A stretch of 64,000 bases of DNA from Serripes groenlandicus (Eukaryota; Mollusca; Bivalvia; Cardiida; Cardiidae), in NCBI GenBank assembly GCA_031761405.1, contig JASEVX010000032.1:1777333-1841332 (forward strand), read 5' to 3'. Within the stretch, counting starts at the first letter, position 1. Every line of letters starts with the position of its first letter. The position numbers and the translations under genes are program-made. A model generated the notes under the pieces. That model saw only the letters and a list, made by a program, of their open reading frames with translations. It was not told the DNA's origin and searched no databases. This document shows, piece by piece, positions 1-12,200 of the stretch.

Positions 1-145
1 AATATATGCACAGGTTAATTTCTTGAACGTGATTGTGTGTATTATATCATTGATTGGGTCACATGTAAAAGTGGGGATAAAACATGGTGTTACCTTCTGA
101 ATGAACGATTTGGGATAACTCAATCGATTCACCATCTGGCTAAGA
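1..145. other. Diverged leader sequence before the satellite
   Basis: No gene is seen. The phrase around 25-90 (an 'acgtgattgtgtg' word followed by 'ggataaaacatg') resembles words at 13780-13830 and 46545-46605, so this is probably a fragment of the same dispersed repeat. Confidence 0.3.
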
Positions 146-1015
146 TCTATCAGGAGTAGCTATCGGGATAGTCCGATAATATCATCCCGTTGCTGATATA
201 TATCGATATAGCTAAACGATGACACATGTGGAGGAGAGCTATTATGATAGTTAAATGATGTCAGACCGTTGATGAGAGCTATCTAGATAGTTAAACGATG
301 TCACCCCGTGGATGAGAGATAGTAGGATAGCTAAATGATGTCACCCTTTGGAAGAGAGCTATCAAGAAAGTTAAACAATCTCACCCCGTGGATGAGATAT
401 ATCAAGATGGTTAAACGATGTCAGGCCATAGATGAGATATATCAAGAGAGTTAAATGATGTCACCCTTTGGATGAGAGATAGTAGGATAGCTAAATGATG
501 TCACCCTTTGGAAGAGAGCTATCAAGAAAGTTAAACAATCTCACCCCGTGGATGAGATATATCAAGATGGTTAAACGATGTCAGGCCATAGATGAGATAT
601 ATCAAGAGAGTTAAATGATGTCACCCTTTGGAAGAGAGCTATCAAGATAGTTAAACAATATCACCCCGTGGATGAGATATATCAAGATAGTTAAACGGTG
701 TCAGCCCATGGATGAGAGCTATCAACATAGTTAAACGATGTCAGCCCATGGATGAGAGCTACCCCAATGTAACCCCGAGGACGAGTTCTATCAAGATAGT
801 TAAACGATGTAACCCCGTGGACGAGTTCTATCAATATAGCTAAACGATGTCAGCCCATGGATGAGAGCTATCAATATAGTTAAACGGTGTCAGCCCATGG
901 ATGACAGCTACCTTGATGTAACCCCGAGGACGAGTTCTATCAAGATAGTTAAACGACGTCACCCCGAGGACGAGAGCTATCAAGATAGTTAAACGATCTC
1001 ACCCCGTGGATGAGA
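146..1015 (+). repeat. 40-bp tandem satellite, block 1
   Basis: About 22 imperfect copies of a 40-bp unit built around 'gatgagagctatcaagatag' and 'ttaaacgatgtcaccccgtg'. Each unit holds a short inverted pair (agctatc / gatagtt) that could fold into a hairpin. A 160-bp higher-order repeat (four units) is visible: the block from about 313 recurs almost unchanged from about 473. It has no coding potential. Confidence 0.9.
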
Positions 1016-1495
1016 TATTATATAAACATCACATGCACTTGAGGGTGATAGCAGATATGTGAACCCGAGAAAAGTAATGTCAACTGAGGAGAAGTGCATG
1101 TGATATTTATTTTATTATACCGAAAAACTACGAATTAAGAAATTGACAATATTAATATAGACAATTGTAACAAATGTTTACATATTTATAAAATGACGTC
1201 ATCAGAACGTGCATGACGTAATATAAGGATATGACAAAAGTGACGTAGTGATTGACGAGACTAAAATACAAAAGTCATGTGGTCTGTACCGACCAATGAA
1301 AATCGTGGTGCAAAGGAAAAGTGGTGCAAAAAGCAGAACCGTGCGCGCATCCAAGTTGCGCATGTGATATTATTTTACAGGGGTGTAACAGCATGATGTT
1401 ACATGGGTACATCATGATGTTACATGGGTAACATCATTTTTTGTTCACCGATGCGGTATAGGAATTTTATATAGGGAAAAGCACGTGAGATATAC
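1016..1495. mobile_element. Unclassified insert inside the 40-bp satellite
   Basis: About 480 bp unlike the satellite, entered and left through similar 'gagatat' words, so it interrupts the array. It contains an inverted pair of 'atcacatgcac' type words about 60 bp apart near its left side (about 1029 and 1096) and a related 'gcgcatgtgatatta' near the right (about 1357). A short imperfect direct repeat, 'gatgttacatgggta', lies at about 1394-1430. No ORF is present. It may be a MITE or other non-autonomous element; the family is not recognised. Confidence 0.45.
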
Positions 1496-2672
1496 TAAAT
1501 CAAGATAGTAAACGATGTCACTCCGTGGATGAGAGCTATCAAGATAGTTAAACAATCTCACCCCGTGGACGAGAGCTATAAAGATAGTTAAATGATGTCA
1601 CCCCGTGTGTGAAAACTTTCAAGATAGTTAAACGATCTCACCCCATGGATGAGATATATCAAGATAGTTAAACGATGTCACCCCGTGGATGAGAGCTATC
1701 AAGATAGTTAAACAATCTCACCCCGTGGACGAGAGCTATAAAGATAGTTAAATGATGTCACCCCGTGTGTGAGAGCTATCAAGAAAGTTAAACGATCTCA
1801 CCCCGTGAATGAGAGCTATAAAGGTAGTTAAACGATGTCACCCCGTGGATGAGAGCTATCAAGATAGTTAAACAATGTCAACCCGTGGACGAAAGCTATC
1901 ACCATGTGCATGAGAGCTATCAAGATAGTTAATCGATGTCACCCCGTGGATGAGATTTATTAAGATAGTTAAACGATGTCAAACCGTGGATGAGAGTTGT
2001 CGAAATAGCTAAACGATATTACCCCTTGGGCGAGAGCAAGACAATTAATTGTTGTCAACCCTCGGACGACGAAAGCTATCAAGATAGTTAAACGATCTCA
2101 CCCCGTGGATGAGATCAATCAAGATAGTTAAACGATGTCACCCCGAGAGCTATTATGATAGCTAAATGATGTCACCCGGTGGATGAAAGCTATCCAGATA
2201 GCTTTATGATGTCACCCCTTGGACGAGAGCTATCAAGATAGTTAAAATGATGTCACCTCGTGGATGATAGTTGTCAGAATAGCTTCATGATATCACCCAT
2301 TGGACGAGAGCTATCAGTATAACTAAATAATTTCATCCCGTATTGTTAGCTACCAGGATAGCCCAATTATTTCATCTTGTTACTAAGGTATACCAGGAAC
2401 AATCAATGATGTCACCCCGTGGACGAGAGCTATTAGGATAGCTAAATTGTATCACCCCTTCGACGAGAGCTATCCAGATAGTTAAACGATGTTAACCTAT
2501 GGATAAGAGCTATTCAGATAGCTAAATAATTTCCTCCCGTGGTTGTTAGCTATCAGGATAGCCTAAATATTTCATCTTGTTGCTAAGATCTATCAGGAAC
2601 ACCCAATGATGTCAACCCATGAATGGGATCTATCAAGGTAGCTCAATGGGTTAATCCTGTGGCTCAGAGCTA
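1496..2672 (+). repeat. 40-bp tandem satellite, block 2
   Basis: Continuation of the same 40-bp satellite in the same orientation. A second 160-bp higher-order repeat occurs here: the stretch from about 1538 recurs from about 1698. The units decay progressively towards 2672, as expected at an array edge where homogenisation is weak. Confidence 0.88.
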
Positions 2673-3091
2673 TAAGACTGGATTCCATGATAATTCTTTC
2701 TTACATGAATAATTTTCATATTCTGTCTTGATTTGTTCAGCTTCAGTTTTGAAATATGTGGAAAAGTAAGGTAAAACCTATTACGTCTTTTTTCTATCAT
2801 TTTTTTTATCGGAAAGTCCAAATTGTATATTTTATCATTTTTATATGAATTAAAAGACTGGTGTGCAGATAGGCTGATGCAAAGTGCATAACAATGACTC
2901 ATGCAGATTTTTTGTAGAACTCGACCGGGTTGACTAAGGTTTATAAACGTCAAACTGTATGGGCTGGAAAGAGTGTTGATTGTATATGACGGATCAGCAA
3001 CGATGGCTGTGTCGTCCTTCTTATTGTCTTTGTGACATGCATTCAGACGGTGTCAAGTCTGAACCTGACAATCAATTCCCAGCCTTAGCAC
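2673..3091. other. No feature seen
   Basis: AT-rich unique-looking sequence between the satellite and the gene relic. Short open stretches occur near 2986-3080 but do not join the downstream frame, and I cannot assign a promoter or exon. Confidence 0.3.
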
Positions 3092-4455
3092 GTGCCGATT
3101 CCAGTAGACCACATGCGACTTTGGGAACACTCTTCGTGTAAAGAGGATGTAAGGCTATTATACAGAAATGATAAAATGATACCCCTATCATTAAGATATA
3201 TGGCAAGACAAATCCGGAAATATCGTCATTTATCCTGCAGAAAGTGTTCTATTGGATGGCTTTTGGAGGCCTGCAAGACAAATCATTTTGCGAACAAATA
3301 CATCAAAGAGGGTCAGACATTCCGTGATACAAACGAGCCTCTCATTCGTTTTTTTCTGATGGAGGCTAAAACCATTACGGAATCACGCAGAGCTAATGCG
3401 GAGAGGTTTCGTTTAAGGGGTCTTGATATCGATGTCGACACGTCTAATAGTCCCAATCAATTTAGACTATATACAATCACGACAGAACTGTTGCGTCAAA
3501 ATGCCCTAAGTCACTATATGGTGACGTATTATTTAAACAAAAAGCAGAGGAAGGATACGTTATGGTTCTGTCCTCGAAAATGCGTAAATAAACATAGTAT
3601 GGACCGTGAAATCCCGAAATATTGTGATTGGACAATGCAGGAACTATTTCTGATTAAACAGAAGATGTTGTTTGAAGGCAACGCAACACGTTCAATATCA
3701 ATGATGCGGTGAGACAATCTGCTCACTATTAGATGTTCTTGATTCGAATGAAAGTCCTGCTTACATTGATAGAGGAGATACATGTGTTCTTCGGGAAGGG
3801 CGGACCTCCATTCAGAGTTGTAAATGGAAGCTAGCTGTGATAAAAACGTTGTCGTCAGTTCCCAGATAGCATACAAGTTTAAACTCGGCGAAGATCTAAC
3901 GCAATTTACACTGAACAAAGTTGAAGAAGAATTGACGAGAGTAAAAAATCGTGTTAATCCATTTAAACGGAACAGATAGCAATTTCTGGAACCGTTTCAA
4001 GTCATCCGTTGATCAGATGGACAACCTATAACTAATATCACCTTAATACGTCGGATCTGAACTTCTCACCTATGTTAAAAAGCCGGCGGACTGTCTCGAA
4101 AGAGACAACGATATTTGTTATATCCGTAGAACAATTTACCCGGTTATTGTCTCCATATATGGGGTAACCGGTGAAGAATACCGATTTTATCCTGACACAC
4201 AGGTCGCATAGTCCATCAACGAGAAAGTTAGTACTTTGTTAATCTTCAACAGGTGAGGTGCCCGTGAATCTGTGTATTAAAGGAGAGCTGCAGACAGTAC
4301 AAAATATTCTGGACAATAGCCATCACTCAGGGTTGCCTGACTTAAATCGAACCACCGATGACATGAAAACAAATGGTGCTGGTGGAGTCGTAATCGTTTC
4401 ACAACAGTTTATCAAATGGCCGAAAAACAAACAGCGGAGAGGGTACTTTATGTGA
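3092..4455 (+). pseudogene. Multi-frameshifted relic of an unrecognised protein-coding gene
   Basis: Plausible coding text runs along the plus strand but jumps between frames. 3092-3712 is open (206 codons, rich in Arg/Lys, with paired Cys near the middle and a C-terminal Cys/His patch). 3720-3866 is open in another frame (Leu-Asp-Val-Leu-Asp through Ser-Val-Pro-Arg). 3872-3976 returns to the first frame (charged helix Lys-Val-Glu-Glu-Glu-Leu). 4092-4207 is in the second frame (Thr-Ile-Tyr-Pro-Val-Ile motif), and 4258-4455 is in the third. The segments have normal codon-like composition, unlike the AT-rich surroundings, and follow one another without large gaps, so one ancestral ORF broken by several indels is the simplest reading. 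I do not recognise the family. The first segment alone might be a short functional gene, but nothing here supports that. Confidence 0.5.
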
Positions 4456-5270
4456 AAGTAGAGAAAATAGAAACCCTTTTCCCGCAAATTACAATTTTAC
4501 AGCTTACGACTTTGATAAAATTCAATCAAATACTCATGGGAAATAGTAATTGATAGAGATGAACGTGAAATGATTTTTATTGACCATAGTTAAACAACAA
4601 TGTGGAAAATGAATAAATTGCGCGTGGGAAAGGGTTGATTCAAAATATAGAAAAACGTACATGCATGTATCACGTTTGGAATCCTTTTACTTTATACGAC
4701 GATAATAGGACGTTTTTCATTCCGAAAATATGTTCCCACATATAACAAATCTGCAGCAAATGACTAAGATTACATTTAGGTTTCAGTATGAAACATCCAT
4801 GTATATTAAAGCATAATTTAATTGATACGATCGAACACAGTGGCAAACGGCGATTTTGCTAAAGATGCACCAAATCTTTCAAACTTTGTTTGCTGCAAAG
4901 GCGTCAGAAAGCATCTGTACGCGGGAAATGTTAAATAGAATGATATTGAGGGATTGTAACTAATATACAGGATAGAAAACCTGGTGGGAAAAAGAGACAT
5001 TTTCATTTTGGGCAAGTCTCATTTCTCAAACAAAACCTCTGCAGCAAAGGCGTCAACTGTTGTCTGAATTAGTGAATTAATCCTTTCATAGAACAAATCC
5101 TCAGATGCCGCTTTTAAAAAAACAGAAACTCTCTATAAGCAGAAGAACAAGTATTTAATAAAGTTGAAAACATTGTGGCAAGAGCAATTTCTCATTTTGC
5201 CACAAATCGTTTTAAAAGTTGTCTGATGCAGATGTGTCAGAAAGTTTCTGCATGTGGGAAAGGATAAATT
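4456..5270. mobile_element. Cluster of decayed palindromic MITE relics (TTAA/CCC-GGG family)
   Basis: At least three partial copies. About 4467-4640 has an 'aaacccttttccc' left end and a 'gtgggaaagggttga' right end. About 4728-4935 has 'cccacatataac' near its left and 'gcgggaaatgttaaat' at the right. About 5075-5268 has 'gtgggaaaggataaa' at the right end. All share internal words of the family: 'ctgcag', 'aacattgtgg' and 'caatttctcattttgcc'. They are called by comparison with the best copy at 60793-61031. Confidence 0.6.
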
Positions 5271-5624
5271 AGTTTCTAGGATTTCCATTGTACATTACTC
5301 AATGCTTGTTTTGTAAAACTGGTCTTATGTTAGCAATCCTCAATACTCGACCATTGAAATGAGTTTGTTTAATGGGATAAAATACGTTGAATAGCATTTG
5401 ATTAATTTCTCGAAATCATTTCATTTGAACAACTTTTAATTTCGAAATTATATATATAACCACGTGTTTGGAAATCCCCGTGGTTTGCTTGCGAAAGAAA
5501 TAATTAAATACTGCTCCGAAATTGTATATCAATTATAACATGAAAGTTTTATTATATTATTTTCGCAATAAATGCTTCTTATCATTTCTTATCATTTCCA
5601 CACATTTAATTGTTTGAATGGAAT

Positions 5625-5897
5625 AAGGAGGCAACCTCTCCATGCAGCTCAGTCGGTAGCGACGCGGGCTGTCTACCGAGGGGATGTGTATTCGAACCAT
5701 AGCTCGACCAACATTCTTTCCGGCGCTTGACAAAAGTAATTGTGTCAAGCGTCATTCGTCTTTCACTAATGGGCTGATAGTCTATTTGTAAGAACAGCAG
5801 TTGCTTGGAAAGAATGCTGTGTGGAGTACTGGTGAGAGAAAGCTAGAAAACAAATGAGTAGGTGAACTGGCCGCCGTAAATAAATCAATCAATGCTT
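5625..5897 (+). mobile_element. tRNA-derived SINE, family 1
   Basis: The tRNA-like head has an A-box-like 'agctcagtcggtagcgacg' near 5645 and a B-box-like 'attcgaaccatagctcg' near 5690. The body matches the copies at 39778-40074 and 49354-49653. The tail reads 'ggccgccgtaaataaatcaatcaatg', the family's 3' end followed by a short CAAT-type repeat. It is shorter in the tail than the other copies and has no ORF. Confidence 0.8.
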
Positions 5898-5903
5898 AGA
5901 GGT

Positions 5904-6107
5904 TTAACCCTTTCTAACTTACAAACAATCTGCATCAGACGTCTTTAAATATATCTTGGTTTAATAAATAATTCAATAGAGATGAAAACATTGTGGTAAA
6001 AAAATAAACTGCTCATCATGCGATTATTTTTTTCATTTGTCTTAAGGTTTTTAACAGTCGTATGCTGCAGATACGTCAAAATGCGTCTATAAGAGGGAAA
6101 GGGTTAA
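5904..6107. mobile_element. Palindromic MITE, piggyBac-like ends
   Basis: Bounded by TTAA at both ends (5904-5907 and 6104-6107), with CCCTTTC just inside the left and GAAAGGG just inside the right. Internally it carries the family words 'aatctgcatcagacgtc' and 'atgctgcagatacgtc'. A TTAA target duplication with C/G-run termini is the piggyBac-superfamily signature. There is no transposase. Confidence 0.75.
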
Positions 6108-7070
6108 ATCTCCTCCTGATTCAAACACGTGGTGGCACATCTGAATGAAGACAACTTTGGGAATAATTGTAGGAAACGCGAATATGCTCTTCACAAGCAA
6201 TTTCTTCTTTTCCCACGGATGTTTTCTAGTTCGCCTAAGATTATTGTTTATTATTTCGTGATTTTTTCCTTAAACTGTCGCTAGATGTCGTATACATTAA
6301 CCTGTCGTCCTAAAGAGGTTTCTGCTATGCAAAGGTGACTGAATACTTTGCTTTCAACGATATTTCATTAAATTCACAGCGTATCATCAGTGAAGTCAAA
6401 TCAGTTCATAATATAGCCCGTCAATCGGAAAGGTACAAAACCCTGTACATCCGCACAGTATGATTAAAATCTTCACTTTTCATGTATAACTGACACCAGC
6501 TTGTTGTGAGCTTCTATCAATTTGTGTCTATTCTCATAAGACACGGCAGGTGTACAGGCTGATCTGACATTACACTTATCAGATGTGTCCACTTGTATTC
6601 ATATAGCCTTACCTCGATACCGGATGTATCCTCTTCACTACGTATTCCCACTTGAATACGTATTCTGACGCATATAAAGCAGACGACATTTGAAATCTCT
6701 GTTCAATAATTACACTTTTATTTACAGACGTTCACTGCAGTGTCCAAACATGTGTGAAAGGGTAACATATGTATCACTGAGTGGTATCTACCTTGGCCTA
6801 GTGTGAAGCGTGGGGTTTGAGACTTGGCGCTGTGGATTTGATTATTTCTCGCAACGAACCTGGTACCGTGCCATTGGCAAAGCGCATTTCATATTCTTGA
6901 ACTGATAAGCTATCAATGGTTCGTGGTTAAGTATATAACCCAAATACTGTTGAAACGTATACTCCAAAACACAAAACAAATACACGTTGATTAGTGTGTA
7001 TGACTGGACTTGAACGATGTAAGCGCTACACAACTGGCCCGGTTCACTGCGGTTTAGTTTGACTGCAGGA
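6108..7070. other. No gene seen
   Basis: AT-rich intergenic sequence. I see no convincing ORF, array or complete mobile element here. Confidence 0.4.
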
Positions 7071-7076
7071 ATCGGT

Positions 7077-7275
7077 CGTGGCCGAGTGGTTTAGCGTCGG
7101 GGATTTGGGACTGGTCGTCCCGGGTTCGGTCCCAAGTCGCGGCGGTCATGGTGGAGTGCTCTTTTGTAAGGCACAATTTCTACCCTAGTACCTAGACCGT
7201 CCAGTGTATCAAGAATAAGTAAAATGTTGCCGTGATATAACTGAAATAATGTTTTAAACGTTGTAAAGCCACAAT
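7077..7275 (+). mobile_element. tRNA-derived SINE relative with a different head
   Basis: It starts with 'gtcgtggccgagtggttta', an A-box of Leu/Ser-tRNA style, followed by a B-box-like 'gggttcggtcccaa'. It ends with the shared SINE 3' segment 'gccgtgatataactgaaa' (near 7230) and a GTTAAA-type remnant. The combination of a different head with the same tail suggests a third head type on a common SINE 3' end. Confidence 0.6.
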
Positions 7276-8499
7276 AAAATAAGATTGACTTCGTGTAACG
7301 AGTTTAGGTCTAATTGACTCTCCGTAACGTGCTCGTATAAAGGGAAGTTGACGTAAAAAAGAACGAGGCTAAAGTTCTATTATTTTGTAAAATGATAACT
7401 GTATGCCTAATATTCTTTTCCAGACAATTATGTTTATGTTAAGGAGCTGCTGCTGCAGAGTTGTTGTATGTGGGGAAGGATTAACTCGACATTAAGCTCA
7501 GTTCGTGACAGGTTTATAAGGATTAACTTTCTCTAACCACAACAATGAGTGCTAGATAAGTGTGAATACAAAAGGATATGTGATTCCTACATCCACTAAA
7601 CCTACAGTATGATGTTTTTAAACAAAATTAGAAATATATAAAAACAAAATTATCAAAATATGTACTGAAACGGGTTGACGCCATTGTGCCCATAGCAGTA
7701 ATTGTTTCACGGAGGAAAGGGTAAGATTACATTGTTCTTTCTTGGTAAACATAGTATACCACATAAATACTTAAAACACTTAAGTCTTAAACCCTTCCCA
7801 ACACCAGTTGATGTCATATTATGAGGGTCATAGTAGCGTTTGTTAAGAATGAATGACCGAGACTAAAGACGAACTGTTAGGGCCCTTGATGGATAAAACC
7901 CTTGCAAGGTCCCATCATTGGTTATTAAACAGAGACGACAGAGCAAGATTAGCATCTGAATAGTCGAATAAACTTTAATAGTTTAAAAATATAAAATAAT
8001 TTCATAAGAGGCAAATTGTAAATATTGTTGACGGACGTTGGCATAAAAGTACCACTTAAATCTAAAGTACATGGATATTGTTGCTCGAATACGTGTCTAT
8101 TGTTTCTTAAAATATAACCGGAAGATAATTGAATCTTTACTCACCCAGTATCATCATGTATATATGTTTGAGTCACGTGACAGATAGGTTAGTGAACAAA
8201 GGTTGCCATTGAATTTTTTGCTACGGGACTTCTATTCCGAGTTATATTTACCAGCGCATAACCAAAATCAATGTAATAATGTACATATGAGTTTTGCATC
8301 TCCAAAGCAGGTGGCAAACATGGCCCTGAATCGATCACCTGAGTGATATCTAAGTAGCATACGTGTTACGGCCAATATCGGAGAAAATGTAATCAAGTGC
8401 ACGAATGAAACTGCTAGGAGTGGACACTGTAAATGAAACTTAACAATAAAGTACATTTGTTATGATATTCAATCTTTGAACAGTGTGTAATAGGACCAC
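7276..8499. other. Intergenic, with one MITE right end
   Basis: Mostly structureless AT-rich sequence. 7440-7484 is the right end of a palindromic MITE: 'gctgctgcagag', then 'gtatgtggggaagga', then TTAA at 7481-7484. Its left half is not recognisable. Confidence 0.5.
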
Positions 8500-9240
8500 C
8501 AACGTAACATTCCCGTGAAGTTTGGTTGATATCGGTTCAATGGTTTGGAATGAGATTTTCTTTGAAACTAAAATATTATACCTATTCTGAGGCAGCATGG
8601 CAGCTATGTGTTCAACCCAAGCAGTATGGCTTGAACAAATTACAAATGTATCCCGAAATCAGACAACAACTTGATTAGAAAAGGAACTTTTAAGTTTTGT
8701 AATTTTGTTCATTTTCTGATGCAGTCTGTCTGCCATGTTTTTCAACCAATAAAAACAGCTTAAGCAAATCTTGTAGAGTGTCACTCAAGGAAAATGTGTA
8801 CTAAATGATCTTGGAGTCTGACAAGATGATTCGGAGAAGAAGCTTTATACAGTTAATATTTTTTCACTTCCTGCTACCGCAGCAACAAAAGATTTGTTTA
8901 TAATTTATATCCCTGAACAAATTTGAAAGAGGACATTGCTGCGAAGTTTTGTTGAAATTTCCCAGTGGATTAGGATAAGATGTCATTTGAAGCTAAAAGT
9001 ACAATTTAGCCCTTTTCTGATGCCGCCTGGTAACTGGGTTTCAACGAACCAATATGGCTTAAACAGAATATGGGAAGGTCACTGAGGGAACATTTAGGCA
9101 AGCACTTCCATAAGAAAAGAGTTTTAAAATGTTGTCATTTTCCCTTTTCTGATGCCACCTTGCTCCTCTTTTTTTCAACCAACTGATATGACAAGAACAA
9201 TTTTCATAGAAAGTCTCTGAATGAACATTTCTACTAAACA
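8500..9240. repeat. Diverged copies of a dispersed repeat
   Basis: Two weakly similar stretches (about 8505-8640 and 8925-9070) share the words 'gaagttt(t/g)gttgaa', 'taggataagat'/'tggaatgagat' and 'tctgatgc' followed by 'ttcaac'. Further 'ttttctgatgc' words occur at 8714 and 9147. It is probably an old interspersed element present as tandem or overlapping copies. Its class is unknown. Confidence 0.4.
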
Positions 9241-9349
9241 ACTGGAATCGAACAAGAACTTTTAATATTGGGCATTTTACTACCTTTCTCAGATTCCACA
9301 CAAACAAGAGTTATATACATATCTTTGAACATAATTAAGAAAAGGACCG

Positions 9350-9660
9350 AGAATATATTTGAAAATTGGGCATATTTCACCATTTCTGATGCCGCAGCAA
9401 GTTCTCCGTAGGAAATCAATATACCGCACAATTTCTTCATTTTCCACAATATTTCCAAATGTCGTCTGCTGCAGAGGTGTCACTGAGAGTCTGTATGTGG
9501 GTAAGGGTTGATATAGGTTTATCTTTCTAGATATTTCAGAATAGCATAGAAAACATGGTGGAAAAAGAATATATTGCTCTTTATGAGCAATGTCTCCTTT
9601 TGCAAATATGTTCTCAAAAGTTGTCTGCATCAAATACATCTGCAAGTGGGAAAAAGTTAT
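9350..9660. mobile_element. Palindromic MITE relics
   Basis: About 9395-9512 has the right-half words 'gtcgtctgctgcagaggtgtc' split by substitutions and an end of 'gtgggtaagggttga'. About 9580-9660 has 'tgagcaatgtctccttttgc' followed by 'aagttgtctgcatc' and 'gtgggaaaaagtta'. Both match the family at 60793-61031. Confidence 0.6.
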
Positions 9661-10127
9661 ATCCAAATATCACAAACGAATCTACTTTATCATAGGGAAT
9701 ATATATGTTTCGACTATTTCTGTTTCTAGAGGGAAAAAAGAATAATTTGTTCAGGCGGGCGTACAAATATGATATTTACACATTCAGAGACTTGTACTTT
9801 TATTTGGTTACATAGAATAAGTGCAATTTATTTTACTTATTTTACATTTGCATTAGTAATTCAGTCTAGAATTGTTTGCACTATTTGTATAGCGTACTGA
9901 TATGATAGAAAAAGGTGTTCTCAGTCACATTACTTCAAAATCTCACTTGTAACTATGGTAGCCTTGCTAATATTATTCAAAATAAGGACATAACAAAGTG
10001 CTATTGTGAAGAGTATTTTATTAATTTTTATCATCGGTAAATCATTGTCTAAATGTAATCTGAAATCTGCAGTTCACCCCTTGCTGGCAGTATTACCAGT
10101 GCTTTGATTTATAATTATTATTTTACT
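9661..10127. other. No feature seen
   Basis: AT-rich sequence without an ORF, an array or a recognisable element. Confidence 0.4.
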
Positions 10128-11480
10128 TGTGAAGGCTACTTACTTTAGAAGCTAAAAGAAATAGCGCTTTAAGCAACGCATAGGGGAACATTTCAAAAAA
10201 TCCATTAGTAGGCTAGCTGCAGTTATTGCTCAATTGCGAAAAGTTATGTCTAAGGCACGAGCGAGCATTGTCTCTCTATCCTTATTGATTAATAGACCTT
10301 GATGAAACTTTGCCTCTGTACATGTTATAACAATTTTTCACTCATTACAATGCAATAACATAAAATAGCCTGACCTGACTTAACATCATTAAATGAGCCC
10401 GTCCATTGTTTAAGTAAGCATTTATAAACGGTGTGGGTTTAGATTAGCACGTATATATACTCCGGCTTATTATAATTTATGAACAGGCTAATCTGGATAT
10501 TCATGTTCACGAAAAAAGTTAATGTGTGCTTTATCTCATTGATACAATTTTATTAAAACATTGAGATAAAACATGCAGCAAGTCTTTGGTTCGAGCCTGA
10601 GACCTCTCGCAATCGTGACGGGTACTCTACCGACTAGGCTTACCGTTCACTTACATGCAAGATGTATACAAATTTGTACCGCGACACACACAGCTAAAGC
10701 TAGCAGTGAGACTCCGAAGAGTAACTGTTAGGAATTAAAGTATCTTTTATTGGAGCATTTTGCTTTTGTAGTGATTTATTTTTATCTAAGCCAGAAGACG
10801 ATAATACGATGAACAGTTTCACACTCCTCCATTTAAAAGGTTAAATTCCTTATTTGGTTATATTTACCCTCGCAGTGCAGAAAAGTAACCAGTTTGACAT
10901 TCCTTTTAATCGAGGTAAGATGCGTACCGCCTACCTAATTAATATTCATATTTACAACGTCCGCCGGAAATAGTGCAAGTAGGGTCGGCAGAGAGGAAGT
11001 TAACAATATTTATAGCCTTGCGAAAATGTTTCAATAAAAGAAATTCATGCAATACGTCGATGATTTAAACGGCTTATAAGGTAAGCATAAACACTAGTCA
11101 TTATACAAATGAAATATATTTTTGATAATTGTTCTCTCGCATCTTTTTATGTTATATATATATAACTCACGTTCTGGGAGGGGGTGGGGGATTCCTGTAC
11201 TCGAATGCGATTTAATGTTTTGACTGTTCGCATTTAATTCTGATCCCGTTGAAATGGGACCTCAGGGTCCGTTTTTCATCGTTACATAACATTTCAACAT
11301 TACATTTTGATAAAAGCAGCCGTTGACAATTAACCAGTGTTAAATAATGATCAGTCATAGGGTCATTTTTAATTGTTTATTAAATCAAAGATTAACCTCA
11401 GAGATAAAGTGTTCGTTAAAGAGATCATGGAAAGAGCCGGTGACTTATGCATGCTTTAAAAAAGTCATCATTTTATTGTT
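10128..11480 (+). repeat. Older, diverged third copy of the sequence at 13530-14690
   Basis: It is co-linear with the left part of copies A and B. 'gtgaaggctacttact' near 10129 matches 13540 and 46310. 'taaggcacgagcgagc' near 10250 matches 13662. 'aaacagctaaagctagcagtgag'-type words near 10690 match 13945, and 'caatgcgattta' with 'gactgttcgcattta' near 11205 match 14419-14450. Divergence is clearly greater than between A and B, so this copy is older. It carries no copy of the B-box gene. Confidence 0.75.
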
Positions 11481-11485
11481 TGAAA

Positions 11486-11555
11486 CGTTACGCTGTGATA
11501 TAACTGAATTTTTTTTGAAAGCGGAGTTAAAATACAATACATCAATCAATTGTCT
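11486..11555 (+). mobile_element. SINE 3' end fragment
   Basis: 'cgctgtgatataactgaat' followed by 'aaagcggagttaaaatac' and 'atcaatcaatt' matches the shared 3' end of the SINE families in this window, without a head. Confidence 0.65.
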
Positions 11556-11569
11556 GAACAGAATAGCTT

Positions 11570-12200
11570 ACGGACCGCTGGCCTTTAAACAGCTCATCAG
11601 GTTATTTGTCTTAAAAGAATCGCGTGCGGACCCCTAGTCTTAAAACAGCTCATAAGGCTATTTGTCTTAGAAGTATCGCTTACAGACCCCTGGCCTTTAA
11701 ACAGATCAACAGGTTATCTGTCTTAAAAGTATCGCTTACGGACCCCTGGCCTTTAAACAGCTCATAAGGCTATTTGTCTTAAAAGTATCGCTTACGGAAC
11801 CCTGGCCTTTAAACAGCTCATAAGGCTTTTTGTCTTAAAACTAACTCTTGTGGACCCCTGACCTTAAAACAGCTCATAAGGCTATTTGTCTTAAAAGTAT
11901 CGCTTTCGGACTCATGGTCTTTAAACAGCTCATAAGGCTATTTGTCTTTAAAGTATCGCTTGCGGACCCCTGGCCTTTAAACAGCTCATCAGGCTATTTT
12001 TCTTAAAAGTATCGCTGACGGTCACCTGGTCTTTATACAGCTCACCAGGATATTTGTCTTCTCTTAAAGTATCGCTTGTGGACCACTGGCCTTTTTAAAA
12101 GCTCATTAGGCTATTTGTCTTAAAAGTATCGCTTGCGGATCAGGCTATTTTTCTTAAAAAATATCGATTGCGGACCACTGGCCTTTAAACAGCTCATAAT
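11570..12200 (+). repeat. ~58-bp tandem array
   Basis: Ten to eleven copies of a unit containing 'ggcctttaaacagctcataa' and 'tgtcttaaaagtatcgctta'. The last units are truncated and diverged. The left edge abuts the SINE tail fragment. Confidence 0.88.

Noticed and set aside
146..2672. Hammerhead ribozyme in the 40-bp satellite (gatgag, stem, taaac)
   Set aside because: The core would need CTGATGA and GAAA. The units read TGGATGA-type and TAAAC, so several invariant core bases are wrong, and the loop of the stem is only about two bases.
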